The position numbers and the translations under genes were made by a program. From assembly GCA_905250025.1 (NCBI GenBank), contig CAJNOJ010000044.1:1-64000 (forward strand): a stretch of DNA of 64,000 bases, read 5' to 3'. Origin of the DNA: Adineta ricciae (taxonomy: Eukaryota > Rotifera > Eurotatoria > Adinetida > Adinetidae). This document shows, piece by piece, positions 11,446 to 26,800 of the stretch (positions are counted from its first letter, which is position 1; every line of letters begins with the position of its first letter). Under the pieces are notes generated by a model. The model searched no databases. It saw only the letters and a program-made list of their open reading frames with translations, and was not told where the DNA came from.

Positions 11446-11813
11446 TGATTCATCATGACGCATTAGTTGAGAAAGAGTGATTTTTTCAAGAATATTCTCC
11501 AAAGAAAATATATGCTTTAGACATGACAGTAAGCAAAATAAATACCAAAAATAGAATTTATCGAAAATATGAGAAATTCCTGGAATAGATGTCACTAGTC
11601 ATTGTATTTCCGGGCAACATGACATAGCTTTTGATCGTATTAATAATTTCTACTGTATCGAATCGAAAAATTTCGAACAATCAACGAAATTATTAAATCA
11701 TATCTCTAACCAAACGATACGTAGAGAGGCCATCGGCCTAGTATCACATTAATCTAATTAAGACTGATACCAAGTTTTAAAACTTACTAAAGCAAGATAC
11801 TCATTGATCAACA
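11446..11813. other. Divergent promoter region, ATF4-like / DNAH2
   Basis: No gene is supported. A minus-strand frame at 11263-11595 covers part of the bZIP 5' UTR and promoter but has no family match. The stretch is AT-rich and should contain the DNAH2 promoter; no ciliary X-box motif was clearly recognised. Confidence 0.5.
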
Positions 11814-14800
11814 ATGTCTTTGGTAATTTCAACTGCATTGCTACTAAAATGTCATTTTTAAACTTTGCATAGCTTAATTATTTTCAAGACTTCATCCGAC
11901 TACCAGGATTAACGAATGACATGTGGACAGATGATCTGAAGCATATTCTAGAGACCTACCTTTCCTGTAATGAATCGAAGCTTTTGATCATGTACATTGA
12001 TCGAGATACTTCTTCTTTACAACTTCTTCATGACATTCCACTAGTGATAACCTTGAATCATTCCTCTCTTAATTTATGTTACTTTATTCGTCGGAATCAT
12101 TCGCCGGACTTGATTAACACCATCGAAGATTTTCTGAAATATATCCAATATGGATATATCATCGGACGATCGATTGCATGTTTAACAGCACTTGTATCCA
12201 CGCTTTTCGAACCATTGTTCATGAGCAACGTAGCCGTACAAGATAGTATGTCACGATAAGTTTCGATTTGTTTGAATTCTTAAATTTCAGTGATCAAAAA
12301 CGACTTTATCAGCGTATCAAATCACTTTCTAGCCACATTTTACGAAAAGCAATATCACGATACGTCGTCGATGACATATCTATACATTCCCAAAGATGGC
12401 TTAGATAGAACTGTTGAAGTGCTTATAAAAGATAGAATGTTGATAACACGATTCGAAGGTAGAATTTCTGTACTAATGGATGCCTATATTGAAATCCAGA
12501 TGTATTCTTTAGCCGTTATGCTAAAATGGCATCATCAATTGAAAAATATTCTACTCATACAGAATCGTTTGATGAGCGTTGAAGATCAGTCAACGGGTAT
12601 TGATGAAGAAATTCATTTTTGGCAAAATTGTCTTCTTAATCTTCATAATATTCGTCGACAATTCCAACGAAGTGAATTACAGACTATAATTCAGGTGTTG
12701 ACTCTCTCGAAATCTGCGTACATTGAACAATTTTTACAAGCAGGAAACGAGATTCAAGTAAAATCGCTCTTTGCTTTTCTAATTCATTCGAATGTGAAAA
12801 CAAAAACTAGATTTTCACTGGCTATGTCGAGGATTGTTTGAAATTTCTCAAACTTCTTGCTGAACCTTCACTCCAATTGAACGATATTCCTTATGAACAA
12901 CTCACTAATCTCATAACTGAGATTTTCTATCGAATCTTAATCGTATGGCATCATTCGATATTTTTCTCGATTTCCACAAGGATTAAATTAGTAATAAGTA
13001 AAGTAAATAATCAATCTTTTACTTACATTTCAATATTACGTATTTCATCTCTTATAGATTAACAATCAAATCATCAGCCGATGTTCTCGTTCGTTGAATA
13101 TACAACGCTTGTTTCAGAACTATGTTTTATCAACTCAAAACCGCCTTGAAGAATGTTTTCGGACTATCAACGTATATATTGAAACGTCTTTACATGTGAA
13201 TAGTCCTTTTCTCTATTCGGAATACCTAACTCTGTTCTTTTAGGTTTTAAATATGCATGATAGACATTCCCCTAAACCACTGATGGTCAACAACTTCGAA
13301 AAAGATGATCTTTTTCACTCTGTGCACTTGTATCAACAACGTTTAACTGAAATCAATGAAGTACAGAGATATTCTCTTCTATCTAGACACATTTTCATAC
13401 TATGCAGATTTGTGAATGCATGAAACTTTTTGGATCGTATCGAGATGGAAACAAAGATCCTTTGCCTATTTTCGGTGGGATTCAAGGTAATGAATTTCAA
13501 CATATCCTTGAACAAAGTCAACAAAATTTCGATCGAGTATTGCACTTGTTATGGCGAAAATCTATGCACATACTTGATATTTCTATGAATTCATCTTCGA
13601 TATGGTCAGAAGAATTGAAACGGTAATTTGATTGATCGATGGTAATTGATCTGATGATGTATTTCGTAGCTTTTTCAAATCTGTACGTGAAATCGAATTA
13701 GCTATTGTGAAATTGATCAACGAAGCAACGAAAAAGACAATTACAGTCGAACAAACAATGGACATTCTCGAAATCTTTATCGATTTTCAATCACGACCCG
13801 TAAATTTCATCTCAATAGTAAACCTTTTACTTCATTTGCTTCTCTTCAGACTATCAATCATGTTCTTCTCGAAAAAATTCGAGATGTCTATCGTTTATTT
13901 CTCTCTCAAATTGAAGATGTTCGCACACAAATCGCTTCGTATCAAACATTTGATGAATCAAAAGCGACGTTCAATCAATTCAATCGATTCCTACCCTATT
14001 ACTCCGCACGAGCTATGTGGATTCGCGATCAAATCGAGTGGATTACTAGAACTTATAATCTTCTGCAACAGGCATCAAACTTGCCGTATCTTGTTCAACA
14101 AAATGAAGTGAAACTTGCCTATGAGAAGTTTATAATCTTTGCTGAGAGTAGCACGAAGCGAATTTACCAAGAATGGTGGAGTATGGCGAACGAATTACAG
14201 CCGAAGAAATTGTTACAAAAGCCGTTTTTGAAGGAAAATCAGGAGAGAAAATATTTCATTGATGTTTTCTTCGATCCGCAAATCATTTTCGCATTGAACG
14301 AAAGTTTATGGTGGATTCGATTACATTATGAAATACCATATTCATTAACCGATGTTTACAATATCAGAAAATCATTTCGACAAATGACAGAAGAAACCTA
14401 CGAATTCATTCGTAAATTCAACAAGTATAACAACATGATAGATACATCATTTTTGAATAACATTTGAGAAGAACGAAACATCTATAACTATTTTCATTTT
14501 AAGGACACTCAGTTCTCTTCGTGGGCAAGAGTCTTGTCTGTTCGAAGAACATATTCGATCAGTTTTGAAAAAACTTCAACCGGCTTTACTTGGCAAAGTC
14601 AATTACACTGATGAAAATGCGTTTCATTCTTTCGCTCTCGAAGCTAATCGTATTATTAATCAAGTTCGTCCCATTGTTCAAAACTATCATGCTATCGATG
14701 AACAATTCGTTTCTTTCTGAATAGTTAACTGATCTAGTCACATCATTTAAGGAAAACTATATCAAATGTTGCACCAAATGTTTGAATATCAGTTCACAAT

Positions 14801-17800
14801 TGTTTGTCCAAATTGATACTGGCGTTATTTTCAGTTATTCAACATTTACTGATCTATTAGTAGGTGTTTCTTGGTGTATGAAAGACACATGATTTCTCTT
14901 TTGATGTAGAAATCTGTGAATGATAAGAGTCTATCATTAGTACGTGAAATGTACGACGAAATGACCGTCGGATTACGCGAACAACAAATGTTATTCAAAG
15001 ATAAATCAGAAAAAGTACTCTTCTTCTAATCAAGAGTCTGATTAACGAAGAATACTTATCTCTATAGATTCATCAATGTTGGGATCATTGGTTAAGCTCA
15101 ATCGATTGTATGTTGGAAAAAGCCTTATTACTCAACGTCACCAATTCGCTCGAACAATTATCGTATATAATCAATGGTGATGTGGAAATTGTGTCAACTC
15201 CATTTATGAATATTGAACTTTGCTTGAATCGCACAGAAACTTTGGCTGGAAATATCAAATATGCTGTAAGACTTCTCTTGTTTGATTGATGAACACTTCT
15301 ATTGATGTATTTTAGTTAAACTTTCGTCCAACACTTGAAGAATTACAGAATACATTGAATTCCGTTGGTAAAATCCAATTGAATCGATCGGTTCAATGTT
15401 TTACACGTCTGTGCGATTTGTTTGCTTGTGAGCCATTCCAACGAGAAGTATTGGAAAGAACTATTGTTATAGATCGGAATGATTTTTCTCTATAGTCTTA
15501 CTTTCTTGTGATTGATAATCATTCAAACAAACAAAAATTGCAGAGTAAAATCACTTCCGGAGTTACAAATTGTATTGCCGATATCGACAAATATATTGAA
15601 ACAAATTGGTTTCGTTTTCGGCAACTATGGGAAGTTGATCAAGACAGCTTCATTGCTGTGTATCAATCGGAAAATACTGATTTGCAAGCTTTGGAAGCGG
15701 ACATCGCTCGGTAGAGGGATCGTTTACTTCACTTTCATTCGAATTTCTCGATTGTATCTTCTAGTTACACTGAGGTAGCAAATAATATCAATAATCAGGA
15801 AACTATTGTCAATGTCCGAATGATACAAATCGATTGTGCTTCATTTAAAGTTTCTTTAGTACAAATTTGTCATCATTGGCAACAGAGTTTGATACGTATC
15901 GTCTTAGTTCGATTCGAAAACGATCTGCAAAATACGTTAACATTGATTAAAAACAATACAGAGAGGTAAATGATGAATTATGGCTTTAGTAGTGTTCATG
16001 AAGATGACATTTGATTTTTTTTTCTTAATAGGATACATATAGTTCCTAAAACGTATGCTGAAATACCTGTTTATCAACAATTTATCGATGAACTCAAAGT
16101 GAATGTACCAGAGATTGAAAAGAAATTACCATTGATACACGAACAAATGATGTTATTAGTTCGATATGAAATCGAAATCGATTCGAAGCTTTTGGAACAA
16201 CATCGCTCGCTGTTGCGCACTTGGGAAGCTTATAAAATTCTGCTCGATGAATCGATCACATCATTCAAACGAGTTAAAGTGCGTTCAACCGATTTTCAAC
16301 GATATAAATCGAGTTGTTCGATTCATAGGAAGCTTTTAAAGTCCAATTACAAAAAGAACACGATAAGAGTCAGAATGATATTGTTGAACTGCTTAAAGTG
16401 TTTCAACTGGTCGGTCCACATCGAGCAGATATGTCAATAACGATTGCTTTGGCTGACTGCGAGAAGATCGAAGAGCAAATCGATGAAATCGAAAATGAAG
16501 AAAAACGATTGAAAACAGCGTATCGAATATTTAATCTGGATATGATTGTTTCGAAAGATTTACAAAGCATTCGAAAAGTTTGTTGCGAAAATTTTCGTGA
16601 AATCTTTCACATGAATCAAAATCTTTGTTAGGATGTAGAGATTTTAAAATCAATTTGGTTAGTAGCGAAAGAGTATGATGAAATGTTAATCAAATGGAAA
16701 ACAACTGAATTTCGTCAATTGAATATCAATGAATTGAATGATTTTGCTCAGAATCAGTATAAAAAATTGGTGAAAATGTCACGAGAATATAAAGTAAGGG
16801 AAATAGGAGGGATTCAATTTCTAGAGATCGATGTTTAGGATAAATCTTGGGGTATTCTTACGTCACTTCGTGATCGGATTGATACATTTCGTCGTATAAT
16901 ACCTTTAATTGAATCATTGTATAATCCACATATGCGTTCCCGTCATTGGGAACAGATCAAACGTGAAACAGATAAAACTTTTGATCAGGAATCAAGTCAC
17001 TTCACACTCGAACAAATTCTCAACTTGCATTTGTAGGTCACTTGACGAAATCGCCTAAAATCTCATTCATTGTATGCTTTCTAGTGAGGAAAACATCCAA
17101 CTAATTACAGAAATATCAGAAAATGCTACAAAAGAATACGCTATTGAACGTATCATTGAGAAATTTAATCAAACATGGAGTGCATTAAAATTTGAAACAA
17201 CAGCGCACAAACTCAACATTTTCAAAATAAAGTATGCCGAGTTACCCCTGTTACATCCTTATGCGATGACTGAAATCCGTTTCTAGATCACCGGAGGAAA
17301 TTATTCAATGTATTGAAGAACACATCGCTGAAATTTCCACTGTCAAAAGTACACGTCATGTGAAACCGTTTCAGAATGATATAGATTATTGGGAGACGTC
17401 TATTGCGCAAATATCGGAACTATGTGACGGACTGTTTGATGTTCAACGCCAGTGGTTATACATGGAAGGAATATTTACTTCTGATGATGTACAACGGCAA
17501 TTACCACGTGAAACTGCGGATTTTAAACATGTGAATATGATTTGGCAAGATGAAATTATAAGGAAAATTCGAGAGAATCCCAATGCTTTATACGTTGCAA
17601 CGAAATTTAGTTCGTTGATTGTTACTTTATGAATAATAATCATTGATTTTCTAATGTAGATTTCTTCGATAAGATACAAAAACTGCTGAAGTATTTAGAA
17701 AATATACAGAAGAAAATGGAGGATTATCTAGAAACGAAACGTTCCGTTTTTCCACGTTTTTATTTCATATCGAATGAAGAATTAGTAGAAATTCTCAGTC

Positions 17801-20800
17801 TCTCTCGTCAACCTGATCTGATTCAAGTTCATCTTAAGAAACTCTTTGATAATATCAAAAGTCTACATTTATTGGTAAAGAAAACCATTCTCGCCAATGG
17901 AATTATCTCGAATGAAAACGAAGAAATCAGTCTGCTATCAACTCTTTCGCTCGAAGGTAACGTCGAACAATGGCTGAAAGATTTAGAGATCAAAATGCAA
18001 ATAACTGTACGCGAGTATTTGAAAAACTGTCTATCCGCTCTGAAATTACAAAGCAGCAAACGTGACAAATGGGCTAAAAGTTGGCCAAGTCAATGTTGCG
18101 TGACTGCAAGTGAAATCGAATGGACATCTGCGACAACTAAAGCACTAGTCACCTGTCAATCAGATGGAAATTCGAAACCATTGAAAAAACTCATTCGCAA
18201 ACAAGTATGAATAACGAAACTGATTCCATTTGTTTATCTATGAGTTATTCGTAGATAAAAATTCTTGATCGATACTCAGCTATGATTCGTTTGTCACTGG
18301 AGACAATTATCCGTCTTCGTGTTATTGGTATAATTACGAAAGAGATTCATGGGCGCGATATTCTAGAACGATTAATTCGAACTCAAACTATGGATATTCA
18401 AGCATTTGAATGGCAAATGCAGTTGAGATTCTACTGGGAGAAACACGAACAAAGTGAAGATTGTATCATTCGACAAACAATTACTAAATTTCATTATAAC
18501 TACGTATGAATTAATTCAACTATATAACAAATGATTCATGGTTTCGGAAATAGGAATATTTGGGTTGTACAAGTCGTTTGGTGATTTCACCACTGACCGA
18601 TCGATGTTTTATTACTTTAACTACGGCATTGTATTTGTTTCGTGGTGGAAGTTCGAGAGGACCAGCTGGTAGTTTTAAAGAAACCTGTGTTTCTGTATTA
18701 TGAAATAGAATTCGTTTTCGATCGATTTTACTTGTAGGAACGGGCAAAACGGAAACCATAAAAGATCTGGGAAAGAATTTTGGCATGTATGTTATCGTGC
18801 AGAACTGCTCGGAAGCACTCGATTATAAATCTATGGGGAAAATGTTCTCCGGCTTTGCTCAGGTCTACAACAAAAAAAACTTTACTATTCATATCGATAA
18901 GTCTTAACTAACTCTTTTAGAGTGGCACATGGGGTTGTTTTGATGAGTACTATCATATCATTGAATATTCACACAAAAGTTCTGCTTTGTTTATTCATAG
19001 GTTCAATCGTATCAATATTGAAGTGTTATCTGTTATTGCTCAACAAATCCACTCGATCTTAACAGCTTTATCACTGAAACAGAAAGTATTTGTCTTCGAA
19101 GGAAGAGAAATTCCGCTCCAGTCACAAGTTGGAATCTTCATCACAATGAATCCAGGTTCATATTCATTTTTCATCTCTATATAAACCCATATAAATATCA
19201 TGTTAGGCTACGCTGGTCGAACGGAATTACCTGATAATTTAAAATCAATGTTCCGGCCTGTCTCAATGGTCGTTCCCGATTCGATTTATATTGCAGAAAA
19301 TTTTCTTTTTAGTGAAGGCTTTCAAAATACCAGAGTAAGTACCACTGCACAGCTTGACGTTTGTGTCTCGATTTCTATTTGTAGAGTTTAGCCAGAAAAG
19401 TGTATACATTGTATCACTTGTGTGCACAACAATTATCAAAACAAGATCATTATGATTTCGGCTTACGATCTCTGACAGTAAAAGCATTCTTTGTGGAACT
19501 TTGAGAAATGAGCGAATTCGATTCTTTAAAGGCAGTGTTACGCTATGCTGGTGAAAAGAAACGAGTAAATCAAAAAATGACCGATGATGAAGTAAAGTTT
19601 ATGTTTGCTTCTGAAACTCCAAAGAAAAATGACCTTAGGTGTTTCTTTTATCAATGTTCGATATGAACGTACCAAAGATGACTGCCGAAGATTTGCCGCT
19701 CTTTCGAAACATTGTCAATGACTTATTTCCAAACATAACCATACCACAAATAGATTACTCAAAAGTTTGATTAATTCCTCGTTCGAAATTGTTATTTATT
19801 CGTTTTGGATTAGCTAATCGAAACTATCGAACAAGAAATGACGAGAAACCATCTACAAATATCAACAACTAACATTGAAAAAGTGATTCAACTGTATGAA
19901 ACGCATCATTCCCGCCATTCCGTGGTTCTCGTAGGCAAAACTTTATCAGGAAAAACAACAACATGGAAACTGTTCAAACATGCATTGACAACATTGAACA
20001 AACAGGGACATACTGAATTCAACAGAGTGATTGTAAGACGTTTTTGATATTTTGATGAAATCTATCCTTTTAGTTGTAGGAGTATCCGATAAATCCAAAA
20101 GCGATTGATCTAGGCGAACTCTATGGACAGTTCAATCTTACTACTAATGAGTGGAAGGATGGAATTCTGAGTAGTATCATGCGGCAAGTTTGTAGTGGTT
20201 CGTTTCGTCGCAAAACTCTTGATAAGTCTTTAGCTTAGTGTTAAAATTTTCATGTAGACGAGAAATCGGATCGAAAATTGATTCTATTCGATGCGCCAAT
20301 TGATACATCATGGATTGAATCAATGAACTCATTGATGGATGATAATAAACTCTTAACATTAGCAAATGGAGAACGGATTTCTTTGTCGGTACATGTAACA
20401 CTGCTATTCGAAACTGAAGACTTATTCACAGCTTCACCAGCGACTGTTTCTCGCGTCGGTATTGTATATTGTGATTACACTAAGTTAGGATGGAGACCTT
20501 ATGTTGAGTCCTGGATAAAACAGAAAACATCGGACTTGCAAACTGAACTCTTCAATTGTGTCACGAAATATTTCGAGCCAGTTTTAAAATACAAGTCGAT
20601 CAATTGCAAAGAACTAGTAGCTATTCATGAACTGAACGGAATCATCTCATTAACGAAATTATTTGACTCATTTTGGTATGAGAATGATGTACAATTACAA
20701 ATGAGCGAGAATGACATGACCACAGGACGATTGATTGAAATGTGGTTTGTCTTCTGTTTGATTTGGTCGGTGGGGGCGAGTGTTGATGATGAAGGAAGAA

Positions 20801-23800
20801 AGAAAATCGATATTATCTTTCGCGAAACCGAAGGTATGTTTAACGAACGATTGATACCAATCAACGACAATGGATGGTTTCAGGTACCTTTCCGAATAAG
20901 GATACGGTATTTGAGTTTTATATTGACATACACAATCGAACGTGGTTACATTGGGAAGAACAATTGAAAGAAGAATGGATATATGACGCCGAGTGAGTTT
21001 CACGATCGGTTTATGTTGAATTTGCCGAAACGAATTCCATTTTAGAATGCCATTTTATAAAATGATTGTACCGACAATTGACACTGTGCGTTATGAATAT
21101 TTAATACGTCGACTACTGCTTAACAAGCACCAAGTTCTGTTGGTTGGAACTGTTGGAACTGGAAAAACAACAATAGCAGAAAGTGTTCTGAGAAAATTAG
21201 ATTCAGATGCATTCAATACGCTTACTATTCATATGTCAGCTCGGGTAAAATGGCAGGCAAATGAATTTCTTGTGAAAATATTTGTTCTAATCTTTTAGAC
21301 AACATCGAGAATGTTACAAGATATCTTAGAATCAAATTTGGAAAAACGAGCGAAAAATCTTTTTGTACCGATCAATGGAAAGAAGATGATTACATTTATT
21401 GACGACATGAATATGCCGCTAAAGGTAAGACTTGAGCATAAATTCAGATAGTTGTTCGATAGATGGATATGAATATTTCATTTGGCTCACAGAAGATATT
21501 CCTAGTGAAGTGATTACCGTGGTTTGTTTTAGGATATGTATGGATTCCAACCGGCACTCGAATTACTGTGAGTTATGCCTATGATCATGAATTATAGAAC
21601 TTTTGTTTTATAACTAGTCGAACATGGATTGATTATGAGTTTTGGTACGATCGAAAAACGCAAGGAACGAAATTTGTTAAAGTTAGTCGAAAAAATGAAC
21701 TTTAACTTCCTACGGTTTGAAAATTATTTCAGGATATGTATCTACTTACTGCTATGGGTCCACCAGGCGGTGGTCGCCATCAAATCTCTCGCCGATTACA
21801 AAGTCGATTTAATCTAATCAATATGACATTTCCATTCGTATGAAAAGACAAACAAATAGATTTACGATGATTTTTCGATGTTATCATTTAGGAATATGAA
21901 ATCTGCCGAATCTTTGGTATAATGATGAGTCAAAAATTACGTGATTTTGATGATGACATCAAACACCTCGATCAGACTCTGACAAAAGCAACTGTTGATC
22001 TATACCGAACAATCGAAATGAAATATTTACCTACACCAGCAAAAATTCATTACGTAACTATGCATTTTTCATTTACTCCGCAAGAGAAATGAAGAAGGAA
22101 ACATTCACATAGCTATTTATTTAGACGTTCAATATGCGCGATATATCACGAATGTTTGAAGGTCTTCTCTTGTGCCACAAAACTGTCATAACTAATAAAG
22201 TCGAATTACTACGTTTGTGGGTACATGAAGCACATCGAGTATTTTCTGATCGATTCATTACGACCGATGATCACGAGCTGTTTGTGAAAATTCTAAACGA
22301 AAAACTCGCTTTATATTTCGATCAAGTTTATCACAATGTTTGCTACAATCGAGAAGCTCCGATCTATTCTGATATGATTCGAACTGATGGAATATATGAG
22401 GTTGTATCGAGAACTTAGTGAAAATATTTATGTTCGCAACTTCTTTACCATAGGGAATTCGTGATTATGAAAAATTAAAATCGTTTCTTGAACAAACGCT
22501 ACAACAGTATAATAAAACGCCATTAATGTTACCCATGGATTTAGTTATGTTTCGCGATGCGGTACTTCATGTTTGTCGAATTGTTCGCGCTCTCCGTCGT
22601 CCACGTGGTAATTTACTGTTACTAGGTGTGGGTGGAAGTGGACGGCAATCTTTAGTACATCTAGCAGCGTTTATCTGTGATATTACTTTATTTCAAATTA
22701 GAATTACTCGACGATACGGTCATGCTGAATTCAAAGAAGGTTAGTAGATTTCATTATAACTCACGGGAAAAGCCTTCGTACATAAAACTATGTGACGAAA
22801 TTCTGAAAGGAAAGGCGACGTGGTTCGTATTTTTAGACTTACGTCGTTTAATAAAAGTATGCGGTGTGTCCAACCGTGAAGTTGTTTTCCTATTCATCGA
22901 TACTCAGATTATCGATACATTCTTTCTCGAAGATCTGAACGCTTTGTTACACACTGGTGAAGTGCCCAATCTCTTTCGTAACGAAGATATTCAAGAGGTT
23001 TGTGTCATTTGGTCTCAATTACTTATCTACAAGCTATACATAGATTCGAAATCAACTTTCATCAACACTTAATCGACAAGGGATACAAGAGACTAATTCA
23101 AACGTCATGCATTTCTTCCACAATCGAGTTAAAGCTAATTTACATTTGGCTATTTGTATGAGTCCATTTGGTGAAATATTCAGGTGAATTAAATAGTTTT
23201 GATCTACAAATTCTATGAAATGACTTTTTTTAGAAATTATATTCGTATGTATCCAGCATTGATTAGTTCCACGACAATAATTTACTTCTCGGAATGGCCA
23301 TATGAAGCTTTGCTCAACGTTGCTCACCATTTTCTAGTTAAATTCGATTTTACACCTTCAAATGATGATAATCTGATTCACTCGTTGTCTAATCTCTGTG
23401 CTTTCATTCATGTTTCGTCAAAAAGCTTAGCAAATCGAATGAAAGATGAACTACGTCGTGAGATTTATATCACACCGACAAACTACCTTCAATTTGTCAG
23501 TAATTATGGCCGGTATTGATATACAACGAGTATGAACAGTGCTGTCAATCTTTTTCTCTGTTTTCAAAGTTTATATGAATCTGAAAAAGAGAAAATTCAA
23601 CGTGAACATACTCGTCTTCGAATGGGCATTGTTAAAGTGGCTGAAACCCGAGAAAAAGTCGCAGAGGTCTCATTGGAGTTAGAGAAGAAGAAAGTGCTGG
23701 TTGCGCAATTACAACGAGAATGTGAAGAGTTTCTAAGTAAAATTGTCGAACAAAAAAATAGTGCAAGTGAACGAGAACGGGTAAGTCAGTTTCTTTACTA

Positions 23801-26800
23801 CTTGGACAATCGAAGATGAAGAAATATCAATCGATTAGCAAGTTCAAGCATTTGGAGTGCGTATTGCTGACGAAGAGATTCGTTGTCAATCAATCGCTGC
23901 CGCTGCACATGAAGAATTAACAGAAGCCGAACCATTACTGATCAGAGCAAATGAAGCTTTAGAACAATTAACTAAACGTGACATTGGCGAAGTCAAAGCT
24001 TATATTCATCCTCCGAGTCAAGTTGAGAAAGTGATGAAGGCATTGATGATTTTGAGTAGGTACAACAGTGTACTCACGCCAATTGAACACATCATTTGCG
24101 AATCATATCTTACCGCTTGCTTATTACTTAGAGAACAAAGAAGACACATGGGAAGAAGCGAAGAAAGACTTAGCCAATGTTGATTTTATCAAAACATTGA
24201 TTGTTCGTACTACAGGATTTTTCCTGAAATAGAAGTTCTCTAAAGGAAACTATTGGTTTAGAAATTCCCAAAAGACGAGATTACTGATCGAACACTTCGT
24301 CGTATGCAACCATTCATCAATGACAGTGAATTGATACCTGAAAAATTGAAAGGTGTATCAAGTGCTGCGAGTGCTCTGTGTACTTGGATTCGTGCCGTTG
24401 AGTCGTACGCACGTGTTTATCGCATTGTTCAACCGAAGAAAGAGCGTTATCAAAAAGCACTATTGGAATTGAATGAGAAGCAGAATTTGTTACAACAATC
24501 GAAAAATGAATTGTTGACTATTCAAAATCGAATTGAAACTTTACGACTTGATTATGAATTAAAAATGAAAGAAAAAGATCAGTTGCAAAGAAATGCCGAA
24601 GAAACAGCGATGTTTCTCGATCGAGCAACGAAGTTATTGGATGGTGTTGCTGAAAAACGAACCATTTGGGACATGACATCAACGCATCTGAACGAAAATC
24701 TAGATAATCTTCTAGGAAATTCTCTTCTTGCTTGCGCGTTTCTATCTTATTTGGGCTCGTTTTTATCGGATTACCGAGATGATATTGTACATCAAGTAAA
24801 TTATCGTTTGAAAATGATCTTTCGAAACTAGTTTGATACTTTTCTTTGATAGATTTGGGAAAAAGAATTGATTCGTAGTGGAATCCGTTTTACACCTGAT
24901 TTTAATCTTATCAAATTTATGACAACACCAACGACCGTCCGCGAATGGAACATTCAAGGCTTACCACGTGATAATTTCTCCACAGAAAATGCGATTTTAG
25001 CAACACGAACTCTTTCTTCTCCACTATGTAAGATCTAATTCTCTCTCTCTCTCAACTCGTAATTCAATCTATTTTCAGTCATCGATCCACAAAGTCAAGC
25101 GACGAAATGGATCAAACACATGGAGAAATCACGTGGTCTAAAAGTAATCGATTTACAAATGCGTGATTATATGAAAATCATCGAAGAGTGTATTAAAATG
25201 GGTCGACCATGTCTATGTCAAAATCTTCATGAGGATCTACCTCAAATATTGAATCCTATTTTAATAAAATCGATTAAAACAAGTTCCAATGATTCGTCAC
25301 ATTTAATTCTTCAAATAGGCGATCGAGAAATTGATTATAATCCATCATTTCGCTTCTATCTTTCAACGCGTTTATCAAATCCACGATACAAGCCAGAATT
25401 ATTTTCGAAAGTCAATTTAATCAATTTCGCATTGAAAGAACAAGGTTTAGAAGAACAACTGCTTGGTAAATTGCGATAGAATCTGTGTTCTTTCTGAATG
25501 TTGATGTCTTGTTGCTAGGTATTGTCGTGCGAAAAGAAAAACCCGAGTTGGAAAATGCGAAAGATAATTGTATTGTAACTATTTCCAACAAACACAAAGA
25601 AAAAGAAATGCTAGAAGAAGAATTTCTTCGTCTGCTCTCAGAAACACAAGGAAGTTTATTAGAAAACATTCAAGTCTTCCAAGCACTAGATTTATCAAAA
25701 CAATCTCAGAAGGATATTGATGAAACATTGAAAATCAACGAAGATTTGGAATTGAAAATCGATCAAACCCGAGATAGTTACCGATTGGTCGCTCAACGTG
25801 CTGCCATTCTATTCTTTGTTTTACAAGATTTAACTGCCATTGATTCGATGTACCAGTTCTCGCTTGATGCTTACATTCAATTGTTTCTTTTCTCCATTGA
25901 TAAAAGCACGCGATCGTTGAAATTAAACGAACGATTGGATAAATTGAATGATTACCATACATACGCAGTTTATAAATATGGATGTCGAGTGAGAAATCAG
26001 ATTTCTGATTGAATATGTGAATCAATAGCGAGGTTTTTTGTAGAGTCTCTTCGAACGACATAAACTTATGTTTTCGTTTCATACTTGTACGAAAATTATG
26101 GATGCTGATAATCGATTGAATCAGGATGAGTATCAGTTTTTCATTCGAGTAAATACTTTAACTATCGATCGAGAAACACAGTTTCCAAATCCGTTTCCAA
26201 CATGGTTAAATGATACTCGATGGGATCAAATGAGTGAATTAATTCGTTTACCCGATTATCGATTCCTACGCGATTCGTTCGATCAGTATCCTAAAGATTG
26301 GAAAGAATGGTAAGATTTATTTCATCAAAGTTCCTAATTGTCAGCACCATTATCTCAGGTATATGTCCGAAGAAGCAGAAAAAACATCACTGCCAGGTAC
26401 CATCGATTCATTGATTACGGAATTCGGTCGAATATTGATTGTTCGATGTTTACGCCCTGATCGAATTGCCCATTGTGTGTTGAATTTTGTAATACATAAT
26501 ATCGGTTCGAAATATGTCGAACCACCGATTCTTCATCTGAATACAATTCTGGAAGATTCGGATAAACGCTCGCCGATTATATTTATTCTCTCGCCAGGTG
26601 TCGATCCAGCTGCGAAATTACAACAACTAGCCGAGGATAAAATGATGGCACGTTCTCGATACTTCACACTCTCACTGGGACAAGGACAAGCAAATACAGC
26701 AAGAAAACTGTTAGAAACCGGTATAAAGAAAGTAATGAGCCACAATGATCAATAGGCGAAAAAGTGAAGACATATGTTTCTGTTTTACAAGGGCCATTGG

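Noticed and set aside
11263-11595. 110-codon minus-strand frame over the ATF4-like 5' UTR and promoter.
   Set aside because: It crosses the predicted TATA box and start site and has no recognisable domain; the short uORF1 in another frame explains the transcribed part better.
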